From: Azolla caroliniana
Lineage: Eukaryota; Polypodiophyta
DNA length: 64,000 nt
NCBI GenBank assembly: GCA_043228905.1
Contig: JBHGNT010000002.1
Span: 27,404,001 to 27,468,000, forward strand
Direction of reading: 5' to 3'
A program made the position numbers and the translations under genes. This document shows positions 1 to 13,248 of this stretch, piece after piece; within the stretch, counting starts at the first letter, position 1, and every line of letters begins with the position of its first letter. The notes under the pieces were generated by a model. That model was not told where the DNA came from. It saw nothing but the letters and a program-made list of their open reading frames with translations, and did no database searches.

Positions 1-16
1 ATCTCTTGCCGGAAAG

Positions 17-2113
17 ATGATGTGTTATGGTTCTCTTTCACATATGCCTCCCTTCTTTACAATTGAAGATATATGCATAGGACTTAAGAAATTGGCCTCT
101 CGAAAGGCAAGCGATCTTCAATGTATAAAGGCTGAAATGCTCAAATGGACGGGAAAGGAAGCACATATATGGATAAGCGATATGTTTAATGATGCATTGC
201 AACATGGTATGCCGTACGATTGGACTACAAATTGGATCAAACCTTTACATAAAGGTGGAGATATAAATAATGTAAACAACTATCGAATCATCATGGTTGG
301 CTCATTAATGGCAAAACTATTTGGATGTATAATGGAATCAAAGATAAGTGTATGGGCTGAAAAAAGTGGTAAGAGAGCTTATGGACAAGCTGGCTTTCGG
401 AAACACCATAGCACCATTGATCACCTTATCACCCTTCGAGTATTAACGGAGGAAAGTCGCCTTAGAGGTAAAGGTTTATATTGTTGCTTTGTAGACTTCA
501 AGAAAGCTTTTGATATGGTACCTCGTGAGCATCTTTGGAGGCGAATGGAAGAACTTGAGGTGCCAAGTGAATATATGCTTGCAATTTCCCGAATTTATGA
601 GAAGGTTATATGTTGTGTGCGCATGAGAGATAAACTTTCAGATTTTTTCAAAAGCACTATTGGTGTTAAGCAAGGATGCCCACTCTCACCAACACTATTT
701 GGTCTATGCATTGATGAATTGGAAGAAATGGTTACCAAGTTTGCAAAGGAAGAATGTGTTGAAGAAGTTGCCATTGGGAATGTTGTGATTATGCTTTTGC
801 TATATGCAGATGATGTAGTGCTTTTTGCAAATACTTTAGGAGATGCACAAAAGCTTATGAAGGCATTGGAAAAATTTTGCATGCATACTAAATTAAGTGT
901 CAATAGCTCTAAAACAAAGATTATGCTTGTGAAGAGCCAAAAAAGAGATAAACCATGCATTATGTACAACAATGAGCCACTTGAATGTGTGGAAAGCTTC
1001 AAATATCTTGGCCTTGAAGTTCCTTCAAATCATAGATGGAATGAATGTGCTACACGCCGCTTAGAGGCGGGCAAGCGAGCATACTATGCATTTGAGAACA
1101 CATGCAATCTTGGAGATATTAAGTGTTGGGTCCTCAAGAAATATCTTTTCGACACTTTGGTGACACCGGTTCTTCTCTATGGGGTGGAAGTATGGGGTGG
1201 TAGCATCCCTAAATCTATGTGGAAAGAGTTTGAAAATGTCCAAAAGCATTTTCTTACCAAGTTTCTACAAGTTAAGAAACAAACGCCCTACACCCTCCTC
1301 CTCCTTGAGACGGGATCGCTTCCCATTGAGATCATGGCCATGGAAAGGGTTGTTGAATACATGCTTAAGGTTCAAAAAAGTCCCTCACATCGACTTCCTA
1401 GAATTGCGTGGGAAGCAAGCAAAAAGATCCAAAAGACGCATAAAAGCAAAATTTTGTGTTCCGGTTGGATGCAAGATATAGAAAAATGGTTTGGTAGATG
1501 GGATGCGAGACACTTGCTTCATGATGCATCATTAGATTCCTCTGTAAATGAGGCATTTTTGCAACGCCAATGTATCATGACATGGGACAAATGTGGAGGC
1601 TCACGCTTCACACATTATACTACACATGTTGCACCTAACTACAAAACCATATTCTTCGCGGAACGGGGAAATCGTACACATCCATACATGTTAGAGCCCA
1701 TACCGTTATCTTCCATTTGAACCATTGCTTCCATGCGACTTAGCTCACATGCATTGCGATGTGAAACAGGGCGTTGGGGTACAAGTGATGAGAGTGGTCG
1801 GTTATGCGCACTTTGCCCTAAACAAGTTCGCGAGTCTGAGTATCACACTTTGATACAATGCTTTGCCTTTGATCATATTCGACCATGCTTTACACATCTC
1901 TTCGATCGAGCCCAATCTTTGCATGAATTCCTCTCACAACCACAATGTGCACTCTCGATTGCAACATTCATTGGTAAAGTTCTTGAACATCGAGAGTCAC
2001 TACTCACTTTCACACATATCACGTGAAATGTAATATTTTTGGTCTCATAGGTCATATTTGACCTCCGAAGACGATAATATAATCTATCTATAATCTATCT
2101 ATCTATCTATCTC
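17..2113 (+). mobile_element. LINE (non-LTR retrotransposon), 3' part with RT and zf-RVT; broken ORF
   Basis: This is the 3' portion of a LINE second ORF; the endonuclease end lies outside the window. An open frame from 17 to 1720 encodes a reverse transcriptase. Visible motifs are FVDFKKAFDMVPR (about residues 158-170), GVKQGCPLSP (216-225) and the catalytic YADD (263-266). A TGA at 1718-1720 interrupts the frame. The same frame then stays open to 2026 and encodes a zf-RVT-like zinc finger (C-x2-C ... H-x4-C, starting CALC). The element ends in an (ATCT)n tail at about 2088-2113, a 3' end known in some LINE clades. The TGA makes this copy non-autonomous unless it is read through. I do not assign a clade. 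Confidence 0.85.
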
Positions 2114-2274
2114 TCGCTTACGCTGCTAAAAACATCCAATCCTTCCAGTCTAGGACCCCAGTGGTCCCGCTTCATTTCGCAAGCACGCGAGGATTTCCTT
2201 GACATCTTACTTGGTGAACCCGACATGAAGAAGCGGTAGGAAGGATCAAGACGAGGATCAACCAATACTTGGAG

Positions 2275-3339
2275 ATGGCATCCGCAAGCAATTAAGTGGG
2301 AGAGTTCGAAAGAATGATGATAATCTTTGAACAAATGATGAGATCTCGGGACAACGATGTGAGCATGGAGAAGGTCGTCAACCGTGTCGTCGAGGTCGAG
2401 GGTCAATTTGATGGAAGGAACATTACGAAGTTCCTGGATGTATACAAAAGGGAGATGAATCAAAGGGACGTGTATGAAGCACATCAAATCTCGAGTTTCA
2501 AGCGAGTTGCCGCCAACAACGTCCAAAGGCGGGTCATTGAGCTTCGAGAAAGGAAGCCAACGTGGTCAAAGTTTGAAAGAGCAATATTAGTGGATTTTGC
2601 GATGGAATATTTGTCGAGGATGACTCAACATATCTTGATGAAGTGGATAGAAAAGAAAAATAAGAAGATGAGCGCCTCGAGGGTATACGATGAGTTCGAC
2701 TAGATGTTTAGTCGTCTCCCTGCCACAGATCAAGTGCCGCTTGAGGAGGACAAGACTTTGTACTTCTTGAAAGTTGTGGATATGAAGGATAGACGAGAAC
2801 TGGGGACTCTCCTCCAAGATGATACCCAAGTGAACGGGCTTGTGGCAAACTAGGCTGTGGTGAAGAGAGCGTGCAACAAGATCGATAGGCGTCATCAATG
2901 GCTTGAAGATATTGACTTGGTAAGGTCAAATGTAGAAAAAACAAGACCTTCTAAAGAAGTCGAGCTGCCTAATCAAAGCAACCTACATGAAAAGAAGATT
3001 GATGATGACTCGAGGATGGAGAAGGCCACTTCGAGGGAGGATGAATGTTTCGGAACACGCATTGTGTTCGAAACATCGGATGATGAATGAGCAAGCCTAA
3101 TCAAAGCTTGCGTCAATGGAGATAAAGAGTGTGAGGCTAGCGTAATTGAGGATCTAGCCACTAAAGATGACATCAAGGAGGTGACTATGAACAAGACAAC
3201 AAGTGTCGACAACGATCGTGGCCACATAACACACATCTCTTCTGTTGCACAAGAATTATATCCGTTTCTTTACAGTATATATATGGGGAACTTATGGATT
3301 GGAGAGCACTTGTATTCTTTTAGTATTAAAGCATTCTAG
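2275..3339 (+). pseudogene. Decayed retroelement gag-like frame
   Basis: One reading frame runs from an ATG at 2275 to a stop near 3337. It is interrupted by in-frame stops at 2293, 2701, 2851 and 3088. Between the stops the translation stays protein-like: charged, with few low-complexity stretches. Its first half (FDGRNITKFLDVYKREM, then ISSFKRVAANNVQRRV) resembles the N-terminal capsid-like part of plant retrotransposon gag proteins. No zinc knuckle, protease or reverse transcriptase follows. The relic begins right after the LINE tail, so the LINE probably inserted into or beside it. The run TGGTGAACCCGAC at 2212 has the TGG start of a primer-binding site, but no LTR was found. The gag assignment rests on general resemblance only. 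Confidence 0.45.
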
Positions 3340-4411
3340 ACCATGATCTTATAATTTTTGTTGTAAATGTTGAATTTGTCTTGCGCACTAACCCATTTTT
3401 TGTTTATACATAATTACATAAGGTGTGAGCTTGAGCTATGATTTGTTTTGAAATTAAGACAATGTGTTTTTCCTATAAACAAAGAAACCATTCTTCCCGA
3501 AATATATGTTCTTGATCATGGCATTATAGTTGTGTTCAATGAGTTAGCATTAATGATCACATCAAAATCAACATATGGTTCTAGCATGATGTGTGAGTCC
3601 AACTAGTATTGTCGCCATGACACCACTTTTTTATGAATACACAACCAATGTTTGATCTAATTGCCCTAAAGTATCATACCTTGTTTTTCTATGACTACAT
3701 TGCCATGGCCGAATGGCCCTAAAATACTACACTTTGACTAGATTTGGGATACCACCACATCAACACAAAGCTTGCTCACGAGCTTGGAGTAAGCACTTTA
3801 GTTTAGATGTTTTGTTTCATTTTTTCTCGATGCTTCTAAACAAATTGTTAGGGCAAGCAGCAGAAACAAAGACAAGGAGCAACACCCTAGGGCCTTGAAG
3901 AGTGAGCTTGACCATAGAATGGATAATTCGGGTAGGATTAGGCAAACTACATACTCACAAGGAATGCCAAAAAGAGGAGAAACACAACATCAGAAATTAA
4001 AAACTAGAGGAAAGACAAGGTGTAAAACAAGGGGAACAATGGTACCCGTAGATCTGGGAGAGAGGATTGGACGGTTGAGATGGGAGGAGTATTGCACGGT
4101 GCAGATGTAAAGGAGATCGATCCAGATTCAGAGGCGTTAGACCAATGACAAGAGAGTACGCGATTTGAAAAGCTATTTCCCGCACTTTGATTCATTGCGT
4201 TTTTTTTTACATCCTTCTGTGTTTTTTTTTGTTTTTTTTTTTGTGTTTTTACGTTTTGTTTCGTTTCTTCTTTAAAAGGGAGCGCAGATTTTTGAAAATT
4301 CAAAAAAAAATCTTCAATCGCTCTCTTCATCCATCCATCTCCCTCACTGTTCGTTTTTCCTTTCTGTCTGCATCTAATCCTCCTTTCTTTACATCCCATT
4401 AATATTTCGCC
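3340..4411. other. Intergenic; upstream flank of histone H1
   Basis: No convincing gene. The stretch 4198-4260 is strongly T-rich, and a CCAAT pentamer lies near 4140. The last 140 bases probably hold the H1 promoter and leader. Confidence 0.6.
4271..4277 (+). promoter_or_regulatory. Candidate TATA-like box for histone H1
   Basis: TTTAAAA lies about 140 bases before the H1 start codon. This would place transcription start near 4300 with a leader of about 110 bases. The match is weak and no other core element is clear. Confidence 0.3.
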
Positions 4412-5584
4412 ATGGGTGCGGAACCCCTTACTGCTGCTGTTGCTGCTCAGGCAACGAAGAAAGTGAAGATTTCCGAGCCTAAGAAGGTTAAAGTTGCGCC
4501 TGCTTATCCTTCTTACTTACAGGTATTACTCCTCCTCCTCTCTCTATTTTTTCCTGATACTAGTTTTATTCTGTAGATGCACGTTCTCATCCAATGTATC
4601 CATCGAAATTTCTGTTAAAAAATTTCAATATGGAAACGACTAAGGTTTCAAAAGTTTGGATAATACTTTCGGCCTGTTTTGTTGAATCCGTGCTGCTTGT
4701 TGATGCTGAGTCTGTTGCTTTACAATTAAGCGAATTTGTTTTACGTATTAGCAATCTATGTAATGGAAGTAAAGGCATGTCTTTTGTGATGTTACGGATG
4801 TGCTCTACCTTTTTCGTAGTTTTATGGACGCCGAATTATTGAATTCCGTTTTGGTTGTCAATGTAATGCAGGTTAAATGCATAATTTGTGATGTTTATGT
4901 AAGTAGTGAAGATTAAGGTTCTGATGTAATTTGGTGATAACATATTAATGCTATGATTATTTGTCTCAACAGATGAGTGCTGAGGCAATTGGAGCTTTGA
5001 AGGAGAGAACTGGTTCCAGTCAGCTCGCTATTGCCAAGTGGATTGAAGGAAAATATGCAGGTGTTCTCCCTGCTAATTTTAAGAAACAGCTCTCCCTTCA
5101 ACTCAAGAAATTGAGCCAGAAAGGAAAACTTGTTCAGATCAAACACTCTTACAAACTCTCTGATGAACTTAAGAAACCTGCTAAGGTTGTGAAGAAAGTT
5201 GTCGCGAAGAAAGCATCAGTTGAAAAGAAAGTCGTGAAGGCAATTAAGTCACCAAAAAAGGCTATCAAGAAAACAGTGGCGAAGAGTGCATCTGCCAAAA
5301 TCAAACCTGCGAAGAAAACTGCTATTAATCCTAAGAAAGATGTGAAGGTTGTGTCAAAAGCTGCCACTGCCATTGATGAAAAGAAAACTTCTGCGCCCAG
5401 TGGTTTGAAAAAGACTGCAAAGAAGCCGGTAGAGAAGAAGGCTGTTAAAGCGACTTCAACTGTCAGTGCTGCAAAGAAACCTCCTGTTTCAAAGAAAAAT
5501 GTCGCAAAAAAGGTTTCCACGAATTCTAGGAAGGTTGCTAAGGTCAAATCTCCTGTTGCAAAGAAGAGCAAGGCGTCTGCTTGA
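4412..5584 (+). CDS. Linker histone H1 (two exons)
   Basis: Linker histone that binds nucleosomal dyad and linker DNA and compacts chromatin in the nucleus. Exon 1 is 4412-4522 (37 codons, starting MGAEPL) and exon 2 is 4973-5584. A phase-0 intron with GT at 4523 and AG at 4971-4972 joins them, giving 240 aa. The globular H1/H5 domain covers about residues 31-95, with LKERTGSSQLAIAKWIE followed by LPANFKKQLSLQLKKL and GKLVQIKHSYKLS. The intron falls inside the start of this domain. The tail from about residue 100 is rich in Lys, Ala, Pro and Ser and includes SPKK-type motifs, typical of plant H1. The ATG at 4412 is preferred because it restores the residues (APAYPSYLQ) that normally open the globular domain. 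The exon-2 ATG at 4973 alone would truncate it. Confidence 0.93.
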
Positions 5585-6839
5585 ACTCACACATTATTCC
5601 AACGTTTCGTATTCAATATAAATATATATACATATATATATCGGTGTTTCTTAACACCACCAGTTACTGGGTTAATCTCACTTGCTTTGATCCTTCCCTA
5701 TTTTTGCTCTCAGAATGACAGCTCTTTTATAAAGTTGTAAATTGTAGTATCTGTGTAGACATGTGCTTAGTGGTTGTGGCTCGCTTCCTGTTTTTGTATT
5801 GTGGTTTTCAGTGTCAATTGCCTCCTTACTTGACCCCCACTACCTTTGTATATAAATTTCTCTGCAGTTTTTAATAGTGATTGCTGATTTCTTTCTCCAA
5901 CAAAATGTTATTTCTGGAGTTCTTGTAATAATTATTATCAGTTTACAAACTTTAATGATTAACAGAAGTATAAAATAGCTTTTGCAGAATCCAATAATAC
6001 ACGTTATCTCTGGTCGATTCCTGTTCTCTCTGGCTGGGCATTTTAACGGTTTCAGTTGGTTTGTCAAAATGTAAATCGCTTAGGCAACTTAGTTTCAAAC
6101 CCAAACGGAATTGGTGATAAGAATCGCGACTCCTAAATCTTTGTAGGCATCACTTGGGTTCTTTGTAAGCAATTTTTCGATGCACTTGTTTCTTATAAAA
6201 ATAGGTTCCAAGACAAGGAATCAATGTGTCGTCAAATGTATTTTGAATAGCATTATTATCTAAGCTAGGTTTGTGTCTTTTTAAGTAGTTTTGTTTTATT
6301 TTAGGCTAGTTAATAATGGTTCTTGTTTCAACCCAATATTTGGATCAATATCAATCATGGGCGATTGTTGATCCTTTTTAGATATGTATAATAATCTACA
6401 TGATGTAGAACTGCATCATTCAATGCCAACATGACCTAAGTTTTTTTAGCTTTGACAAGTGGAGGAGCCCGAGAAGCCCGAGAAGCTCAATGTAAAGTCA
6501 AGAAGTAACCTTGGAATCTTAGGTAAGTTTTTGTTGAGATATCAAGCTCAACTAGGTTTAGTTATTTATGAAATGGGAAACTTAGTAGTCACATATATAG
6601 AATCTAGTTATTGTATTGACATCAAAGTCTTAAATAGGATTTTATACTTGTACTTAAGTATGGATACATTCTAGATCCTCCACTACCAAGTTCATTTAAT
6701 ATAGGGCTTACATCCTTGTACCTATAAAGTCCTCACACATGTGCACCCTTGCACATGAGATGTATATATACCTCATTTTGGGCATTATGTAACTTGATAC
6801 GTATTAATATAGAGAAAATCTTTAAGCTAGACTTAAATT
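5585..6839. other. Intergenic; H1 3' flank
   Basis: AT-rich. An alternating TATA run lies at about 5620-5640. I see no gene, RNA or mobile element here. Confidence 0.6.
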
Positions 6840-7611
6840 TGTGGTCACCCTTTGGAATCAATTCCTCATTGTTTTTGGATTTGTAACGAGGCTATTAACA
6901 TTTGGCGTAGAAGTCTCCGGATAGTGGCAGCATGCGGCATGAATGAGAGAGTTGTATGGGGGTCCGTACAGGGGCTGAAGTTAATAGGGGAAGGTTGGGC
7001 TGAACAGTTAAACCCTCACGGACATGGATTTATAGTGCAGGGTGGCAAGGTGTTTCAACGGGCTGGAGTTCGACCTGGCACTAACTCAGAACTTTTTGAA
7101 GAGATATGGAGGATGATGGCTTGTTTATCGGTTTGGCACATTTGGACCAACCGCTGTAAGTTTGTTTTTCAACAACAAAAGATCCCTAGTGGTGAGGTAT
7201 TAATAAATATCTGGTTTGAGTTGGTCTCTTGGCTGCGGGGACGATACGACTCGATTAAGGGGGAATCTGATGCAGCTGAAAGATCTCGATCAAAGTTCTT
7301 GCTGAAATGGGGTAATTCTCCTATGGTCGGCAGATCATCATCAGGGCCTCAATGGCACTACCAAGCACCCCGATGGCTGTTTCCCCCAATAGTTTCCAAC
7401 AGTGTCTAGGTGTTGTAAATTTGTATAGTTATGGTAAAAATAACTAGGTTATTGGAGTTGTTTGGATACGTTTGTTGAAAATGAGGTGGGGACTATGTCC
7501 GCTTTGGTGGGAAGGCCAGAGTGAGGGCTGTTGAGAGGAATTTTGAGAGTTCTATGATGTAATTTTGTTTGCTAACTAATGCGAAGTAGTGATTTTTTGG
7601 TAAAAAAAAAA
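6840..7611 (+). mobile_element. 5'-truncated LINE 3' end with poly(A)
   Basis: An open frame at 6852-7409 encodes the C-terminal region that follows the reverse transcriptase in plant LINEs. It begins in the zinc-finger-like part (ESIPHCFWICNEAINIW) and continues with a Trp-rich block (MACLSVWHIWTNRCKFVF). About 190 bases of 3' untranslated sequence follow, ending in a poly(A) run at 7601-7611. The lack of upstream RT and the A-tail are typical of 5' truncation during target-primed reverse transcription. It is not the same family as the LINE at the start of the window, whose tail is (ATCT)n. Confidence 0.75.
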
Positions 7612-7647
7612 ATCCCCCATTGTGTCGTTCATTAGTGTAACTTTCTT

Positions 7648-7678
<31 letters not shown>

Positions 7679-7679
7679 T
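7648..7679. repeat. (CT)n(CA)n microsatellite
   Basis: A run of CT dinucleotides passes directly into CA dinucleotides, about 32 bases in all. Confidence 0.9.
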
Positions 7680-10600
7680 ATCACATAGTCTTCCGTTGCT
7701 TAATCACATATGTCATTAACTACTCACATTATTAGGTACTAATTGTCTAATTATTAACAGTTTCGTTTAAGGCAATTGGTTATTATCCCTAATGGCTCGC
7801 CCATCTAGTCTATGAAATGCATCACTATTTCTATTGACCCCTTTTTGCACATGGGGTCCAAAGCTTTTGGGGCATGTGATACCATGGAATTACGAGAAAT
7901 GTTCACCTAATGTTATAGATAGTCATTATTCTTTTCTATGGGGAAAAGTATGTTTAATATTGCTAGAAAAGTCATCCCAACATGTGTTCAAGGTAATAAG
8001 TCTACTAAGTGCTCACTAAACAAGCTAATTAAACATTTTTGTAAACTTACAAATGGGTGGGAATATGTGGAATGAGTTGTCTGCTTCTGTTGGTGGGAAG
8101 GGTCGGAGAAGGACAACTACTGAGCTTTGAGACTGGAATAGGGTTGAGCGAAAGGATTGGCAGTGTTTGGATACATCCAATAGTATAATAATGTCAAACA
8201 CTAGAAAACAATAGATGAATTTGTGCAGTGTGAGAACAGACTAAAAGAGAAGATACTAGTATCATTGGCTTGTGGATTGAATCTAGTTCTCTTGTTGGAT
8301 GCAAATTTGCTCATCAACTTGTTCGATTCCTCGTCCTTGATTACTCATCGTATCGCTCTCGTTTCAATGCGACACATAATTACACTCACCATCATTGTCA
8401 TCCTTATGATTCAATCCTCCTAATCCACATCCCCTCTCGTTATCATCCATTAACTTGCTTTCATCATTTAATGAATTGTTTTAAGATATTTTCTTTCAAA
8501 CCATAAATTTGGTTGAGCTGAATTGAACTATTGTTGAAGACTAACATGTGCAGAAATTGTTTTGCGAATTGTTGAAAACTATAAAAAAGTTGAAGTGTTA
8601 GAAAATAAGTTATACTTTAAAATTAAGAAACGAAATAAAAATTAACATTAAGGAAGTAGATGGATTTATAATGTTAACAATTAAACTAACAATATATTAG
8701 GTTTCCCAATCGAGATCATAGAATACAACAAAATTGCTAGGGTCAATTTGAGCTCAACACAAAGTATCAATTCTTGTTTCCAAACTTATTATCCAGTTAT
8801 TGTTTGCAAGATTATAATTGAATTATTGTTCCAAGATTAGCATAGTGTTCTTGTTTCAAGGGCTTCAAAACAAGAATTGAAGACAAATATCAAATTCTCA
8901 TTTACAAGCCTAGGAAACAAAAACTTCATGAGCAAATATTTGATGGACTTGTTTATAATTTTGGTTTACATAAGGTAAAATAGATTTCCCACACATTGAA
9001 AATGTATATATATATTTAAAACTCCTAGTGCATAACCTTTGAACTTTAGGTTTTTTTAAAGTTTTCTTCTTCTTTTGGACATCATTATTCAATCTTTTTT
9101 GCGTTGTACTTATTCCAAAAAAGAATATACTCCCTTAGTTAAAATATACATAAAACTTGATCCCTTTTTGTGTTGTACTTAGCATTTTCCATGGATTTCA
9201 GTTTTCAAATTCTTAATAAATTAGCATTTGCCTAGATTGAGCATATAACTATTTGTTGATTTATCGAGATACTAACAATGTGAAATATATTATACATAGA
9301 TATGTACATACCCACTTCTTCACACACACACACAAAGCAACACATATAATAGAATAATGTCTGATTTTAGGTTAGTTACACATGTTTCTTTGTTAAACTG
9401 ATATTTGGATAAATAGCAATAATTATTTTACATTAGTGGAAGCACCTTCTAAAGGGGGGGTTTATGTCTGAATTTGTGGTGCATCTCGTCATATTCATGG
9501 ACACATAAAGAATGAGAAATGGTGGTCCTATTTGACATATACAATCTACACGATATGCAACCATAATATTTAATGTCACTAATACAACCCAAGGTATCAA
9601 CATTTGACATTTGCAAAACAAAGGCCAATAAACAATGGAATTAGAAGGAATGATATAATGATTGGGCGATCATTGCAGAGGAAAAGGACAAGGGTGGCAT
9701 TAGAATAGAGGGTTTGATACAATAACAACTTCAATCTCATGTTCTCATGAGTGGTTAGATGTAGATAAAACCAACCTTCAAAATTATTTCTATCCTTTAT
9801 TTAAGACAATAAGCTACTAACTTGGATGACCAAACCATCCCCTGCATCAAATGTACTACTAATTTTGTTGACCACTTGTTGCGTGTGGAATCTAAAGGGA
9901 CACGAAGAGCAAGCCATACCATGAAATCAAGTTGAATATTCCATGCTCACCCAATGAGTTAATTCAATATTTTAATAGTTTGCAAATTTGTGGGGTTAAT
10001 AATACACACAACATACTAACAATGCGAAACTCTAGAAAATGATACCTTCATGTTCAAACATACTTGTGAATCTTGGTTAAGAACAAAATAAAATAGAAGA
10101 TACCATCACATGTACTTCCATGTGCTTTAACATCATTTATTACTCGGAAGTATTCTCTACAAGGTTCGACTAATTGGTACTTTCTATTTTATATTCTAAG
10201 CATGAGCAAAACCTTCAACTTCCCATTTTGTGTCCCCATGAATACATAACACAACACACACACACACACACAAGATAAATGGGACATGTGATTTTGTTAT
10301 ATGTTATTCGATGATATGCTATTGTATATTTCTTGTGAAGTATGGAAATTCAAGTATATTTCTAAGGATAATAAAGATCTTAACTTTGAGCTATATAGGT
10401 CTTATCACAAATGTAAGCAATGTACTCTAAGTTTGTCTAATTTGCTATGTGTAATATTTAGGGAGAATCCTAGGGAGGAATATCTATCATATATCATGAC
10501 ATACAACAAACTCAGTTACTCAAGATTGATATAAAATACACAAGGATTGATGACAAGCATAAGGGTGTTAGTTAAATGAAGGTGTTATCTATAGGAACAC

Positions 10601-11219
10601 AATAGAGAGAAATGCCAATTGGGCTACATTAATGTGAACTCTTGAAGTCCAAGTATGAGAAACTTAGGTCTTGGAGGGATATGATCATTTTGGAGAGTAT
10701 GTGGTAGGGAAAGAACTCTTGTATACTGGGTAGAAGAAACTAGTGAAGCAATGACCTCCAACACTTTTTGTGATCTTGTCATTGGTTGTATTATTTATGT
10801 GGTTGTCATGTAGGATCATTGAATTAGGTTGAACAACATGGGAACTTATGAACTTTTACCATTTTTAGAGTTGCAGTCAACCAAAAAGCTTATTGATTAT
10901 TACAATATATTGGATTCAATTTTTGTATCACTTCTATTAACCATTTTGCTTCCAGGTAACATGAGTTTGCATATATATAAGATTTCATTAACTTATTTTA
11001 CCTCAATGATACCTCAAGATATTATTTTGGGCTTTTCAATTTGTATTCTATGATGGATTTACTTCTTCTTTTTATTCCCCCAAAAAATCATTCCATTAGT
11101 TATAAAATCTTACAAATGAGATTATTATGTACAAATCCCTGTAGGGACACGATAGTTCCATCTTATGTGGATGCCCATTGACTCAAGAAAGGGAGAGGAC
11201 AACCATTATTGGATGAAGG

Positions 11220-11540
11220 CTATTCGTTGTCTTTCAACTCCATCGAAGCCGCCCTTGAGGCAGTGGCTACAACCCGTCTACACCATTGTTTCCATAGAAT
11301 CCAAAGAGTTATTGGACAGACCAATTCCAACACAACTTGAGATCTATCATTAAGAGGAGTTGAGTGGACATTGCCGATTGTGGAGAAAAAAACCTCTTGT
11401 TCTTTTATCACCAAAGTCATCCCCTCCTCCTGATGCTCGTATCTGCCAATTGGGGCCTTGCACTTGGCATAATTGCAACAAGCGGCCAACCCCCCACCAT
11501 AATCAAAGACATCCATTTGAATAATGTCTACAACTCTCAT
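11220..11540 (-). pseudogene. Possible LINE C-terminal remnant
   Basis: A 106-aa open frame contains LELVCPITLWILWKQWCRR. This resembles the Trp-rich segment after the zinc finger in plant LINE proteins. Nothing recognisable flanks it, so this is a weak call based on one motif. Confidence 0.25.
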
Positions 11541-13148
11541 TGAGCATAACTATCCATATAATTGAAAATAAACTATACAAGTGACTTTCTTATTCAATCA
11601 GTAAGATTCATTATGAAAATTCATCTATTTCATATGTAAAACATGAAATCGATATCCATAGGTTCTCGTAGCTAGGTAGCCTCAAGTGTAGGGAACATTT
11701 ATGAGACTCACCATTTATGTTATGAAACGAGGAACAAACATGTCATATAGTTGTTACGTTGTATATAAAGAATGGCCAATTGCATGAAACTATAGTAACT
11801 ATTCCAAACTCTTAGTCAAGTGACAAGATGTTAATTATTCAACGTTTAATAGGGAGGATAACTTCACACTTACTAGTCAAGTGACAAGATGTATGAGACA
11901 TGGGGAAACAATGTGCGGTAGTTAGTAAGGATTTGAACAGACAACAAACCTTATGTTCATAGCCTAATGGTTTATACCAAGAGTTAGCTTGTTATGGTAA
12001 ATACAAGAAAATAAGGATAAAGGAAAGATATTCCAAAGAGTAATCATTGATCAAATAGTAGAAAGAGTAATCACTAATAAAATAGAATAGGGATAAAGGA
12101 AAGATATTAGAAAGGAACCAATCAATGTCAAACAATAATTTTGCGGGGGAGGAGAGAGGAGTATCAAATTGATAAATGATTGAAATAAATATATATTGAG
12201 GAAAGAGAAGGATAATCAAAATGCTATACTTTAACATTGCCCTTTCATCGCACCCAAAGATGCTCCCTAAATATAAGCCTTCGAATCAGGCTGATGAAAA
12301 CAACTCGCCTTTTGCAATAGTTAGTGCTAATTAATAAAGAAGATGTGCAATTTTTAGAAAACTTTTTAACAAGGTGCTCATCGTGAGTACAACCAAGTTT
12401 TATGCTGATTACATTTTCTCAATGCGCCCTCGCAAAACGAGCAGTAAGCACTTTGCGTGTCGAGGGTGGAAACTTCAACCTAGACTGAGAGGGGCCGAAC
12501 TCAAACTCATCAATGTCACACAATCTGGTGCCACTTCCCTCCCGCATTTTGGGGTTAGGCCCAAAACCATAAAGCGAAGTTAGGGGACCTTTTATTTAAC
12601 TTAAATGCTAGCCCAATGTGGGAGCCCATCCTAATTTTTTAATGGAAACCCTACATTAAAATGACATATGAGTCTGAATCCAATCTACGTCTGCAAGTCG
12701 CACTAGAGCACAAATGTGAAAGCATCCAAATGTATCAATGTCATATTGGGCCTGTCTTTTTGTACAGATGCACAAAAGGAAGGAAAACAACGCGGATGTG
12801 TGTGATTGCTCTTTACTTGAACTCAAACGTCTTGCTACCAAGAAGCCGTTTAGGTCATAAGCCACAACACTGGAGGGTCTCTATTTCTTCCTACAAGAAG
12901 AAGAGAAAAAAAGAGAACTACACAGGAAGCATCGACAGCCGCTCGGAGGCCGAAAGAAAGGGTCGGGCCGACACAAGAAAACATGCATTGGGAGAATTAG
13001 ATATTGTTTTTTGTGGACATAAAGAAAATGAGCATCATGTGAATCCACCTTTAGAGAGAGAGAGAGAGAGAGAGATTTTCATTTTAAATTGTGGAGGGTA
13101 CCCCTACAATATATATATATATATATATGTATATTTATAATGTATATT

Positions 13149-13156
13149 TATAAATA
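13149..13156 (+). promoter_or_regulatory. TATA box of the bHLH gene
   Basis: TATAAATA sits about 210 bases before the main ATG at 13368. It predicts transcription start near 13180-13190 and therefore a leader of about 180 bases that contains two upstream ORFs. Confidence 0.5.
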
Positions 13157-13248
13157 AGTAAATAAATAAAATTTTCTGCCTGCCTGAAAGAAGGATGGGT
13201 TTAGTCAATGTGTGAGAAAGAAGAAGCAGACACAGACAAAGAGAAGCC

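Larger units (their letters stand above)
7612..13140. other. Long intergenic region
   Basis: Mostly AT-rich DNA without a gene I can support. It holds a CA run at 10255-10272, a GA run at 13053-13075, an AT run at 13108-13128 and one possible LINE-derived fragment (11220-11540, listed separately). The stretch 8055-8150 shares short words with the 3' end of the LINE above it but cannot be assigned. Confidence 0.55.

Noticed and set aside
5149-5571. Long Phe/Ala-rich frame antisense to histone H1
   Set aside because: It is the mirror of the Lys-rich H1 tail and has no independent support.
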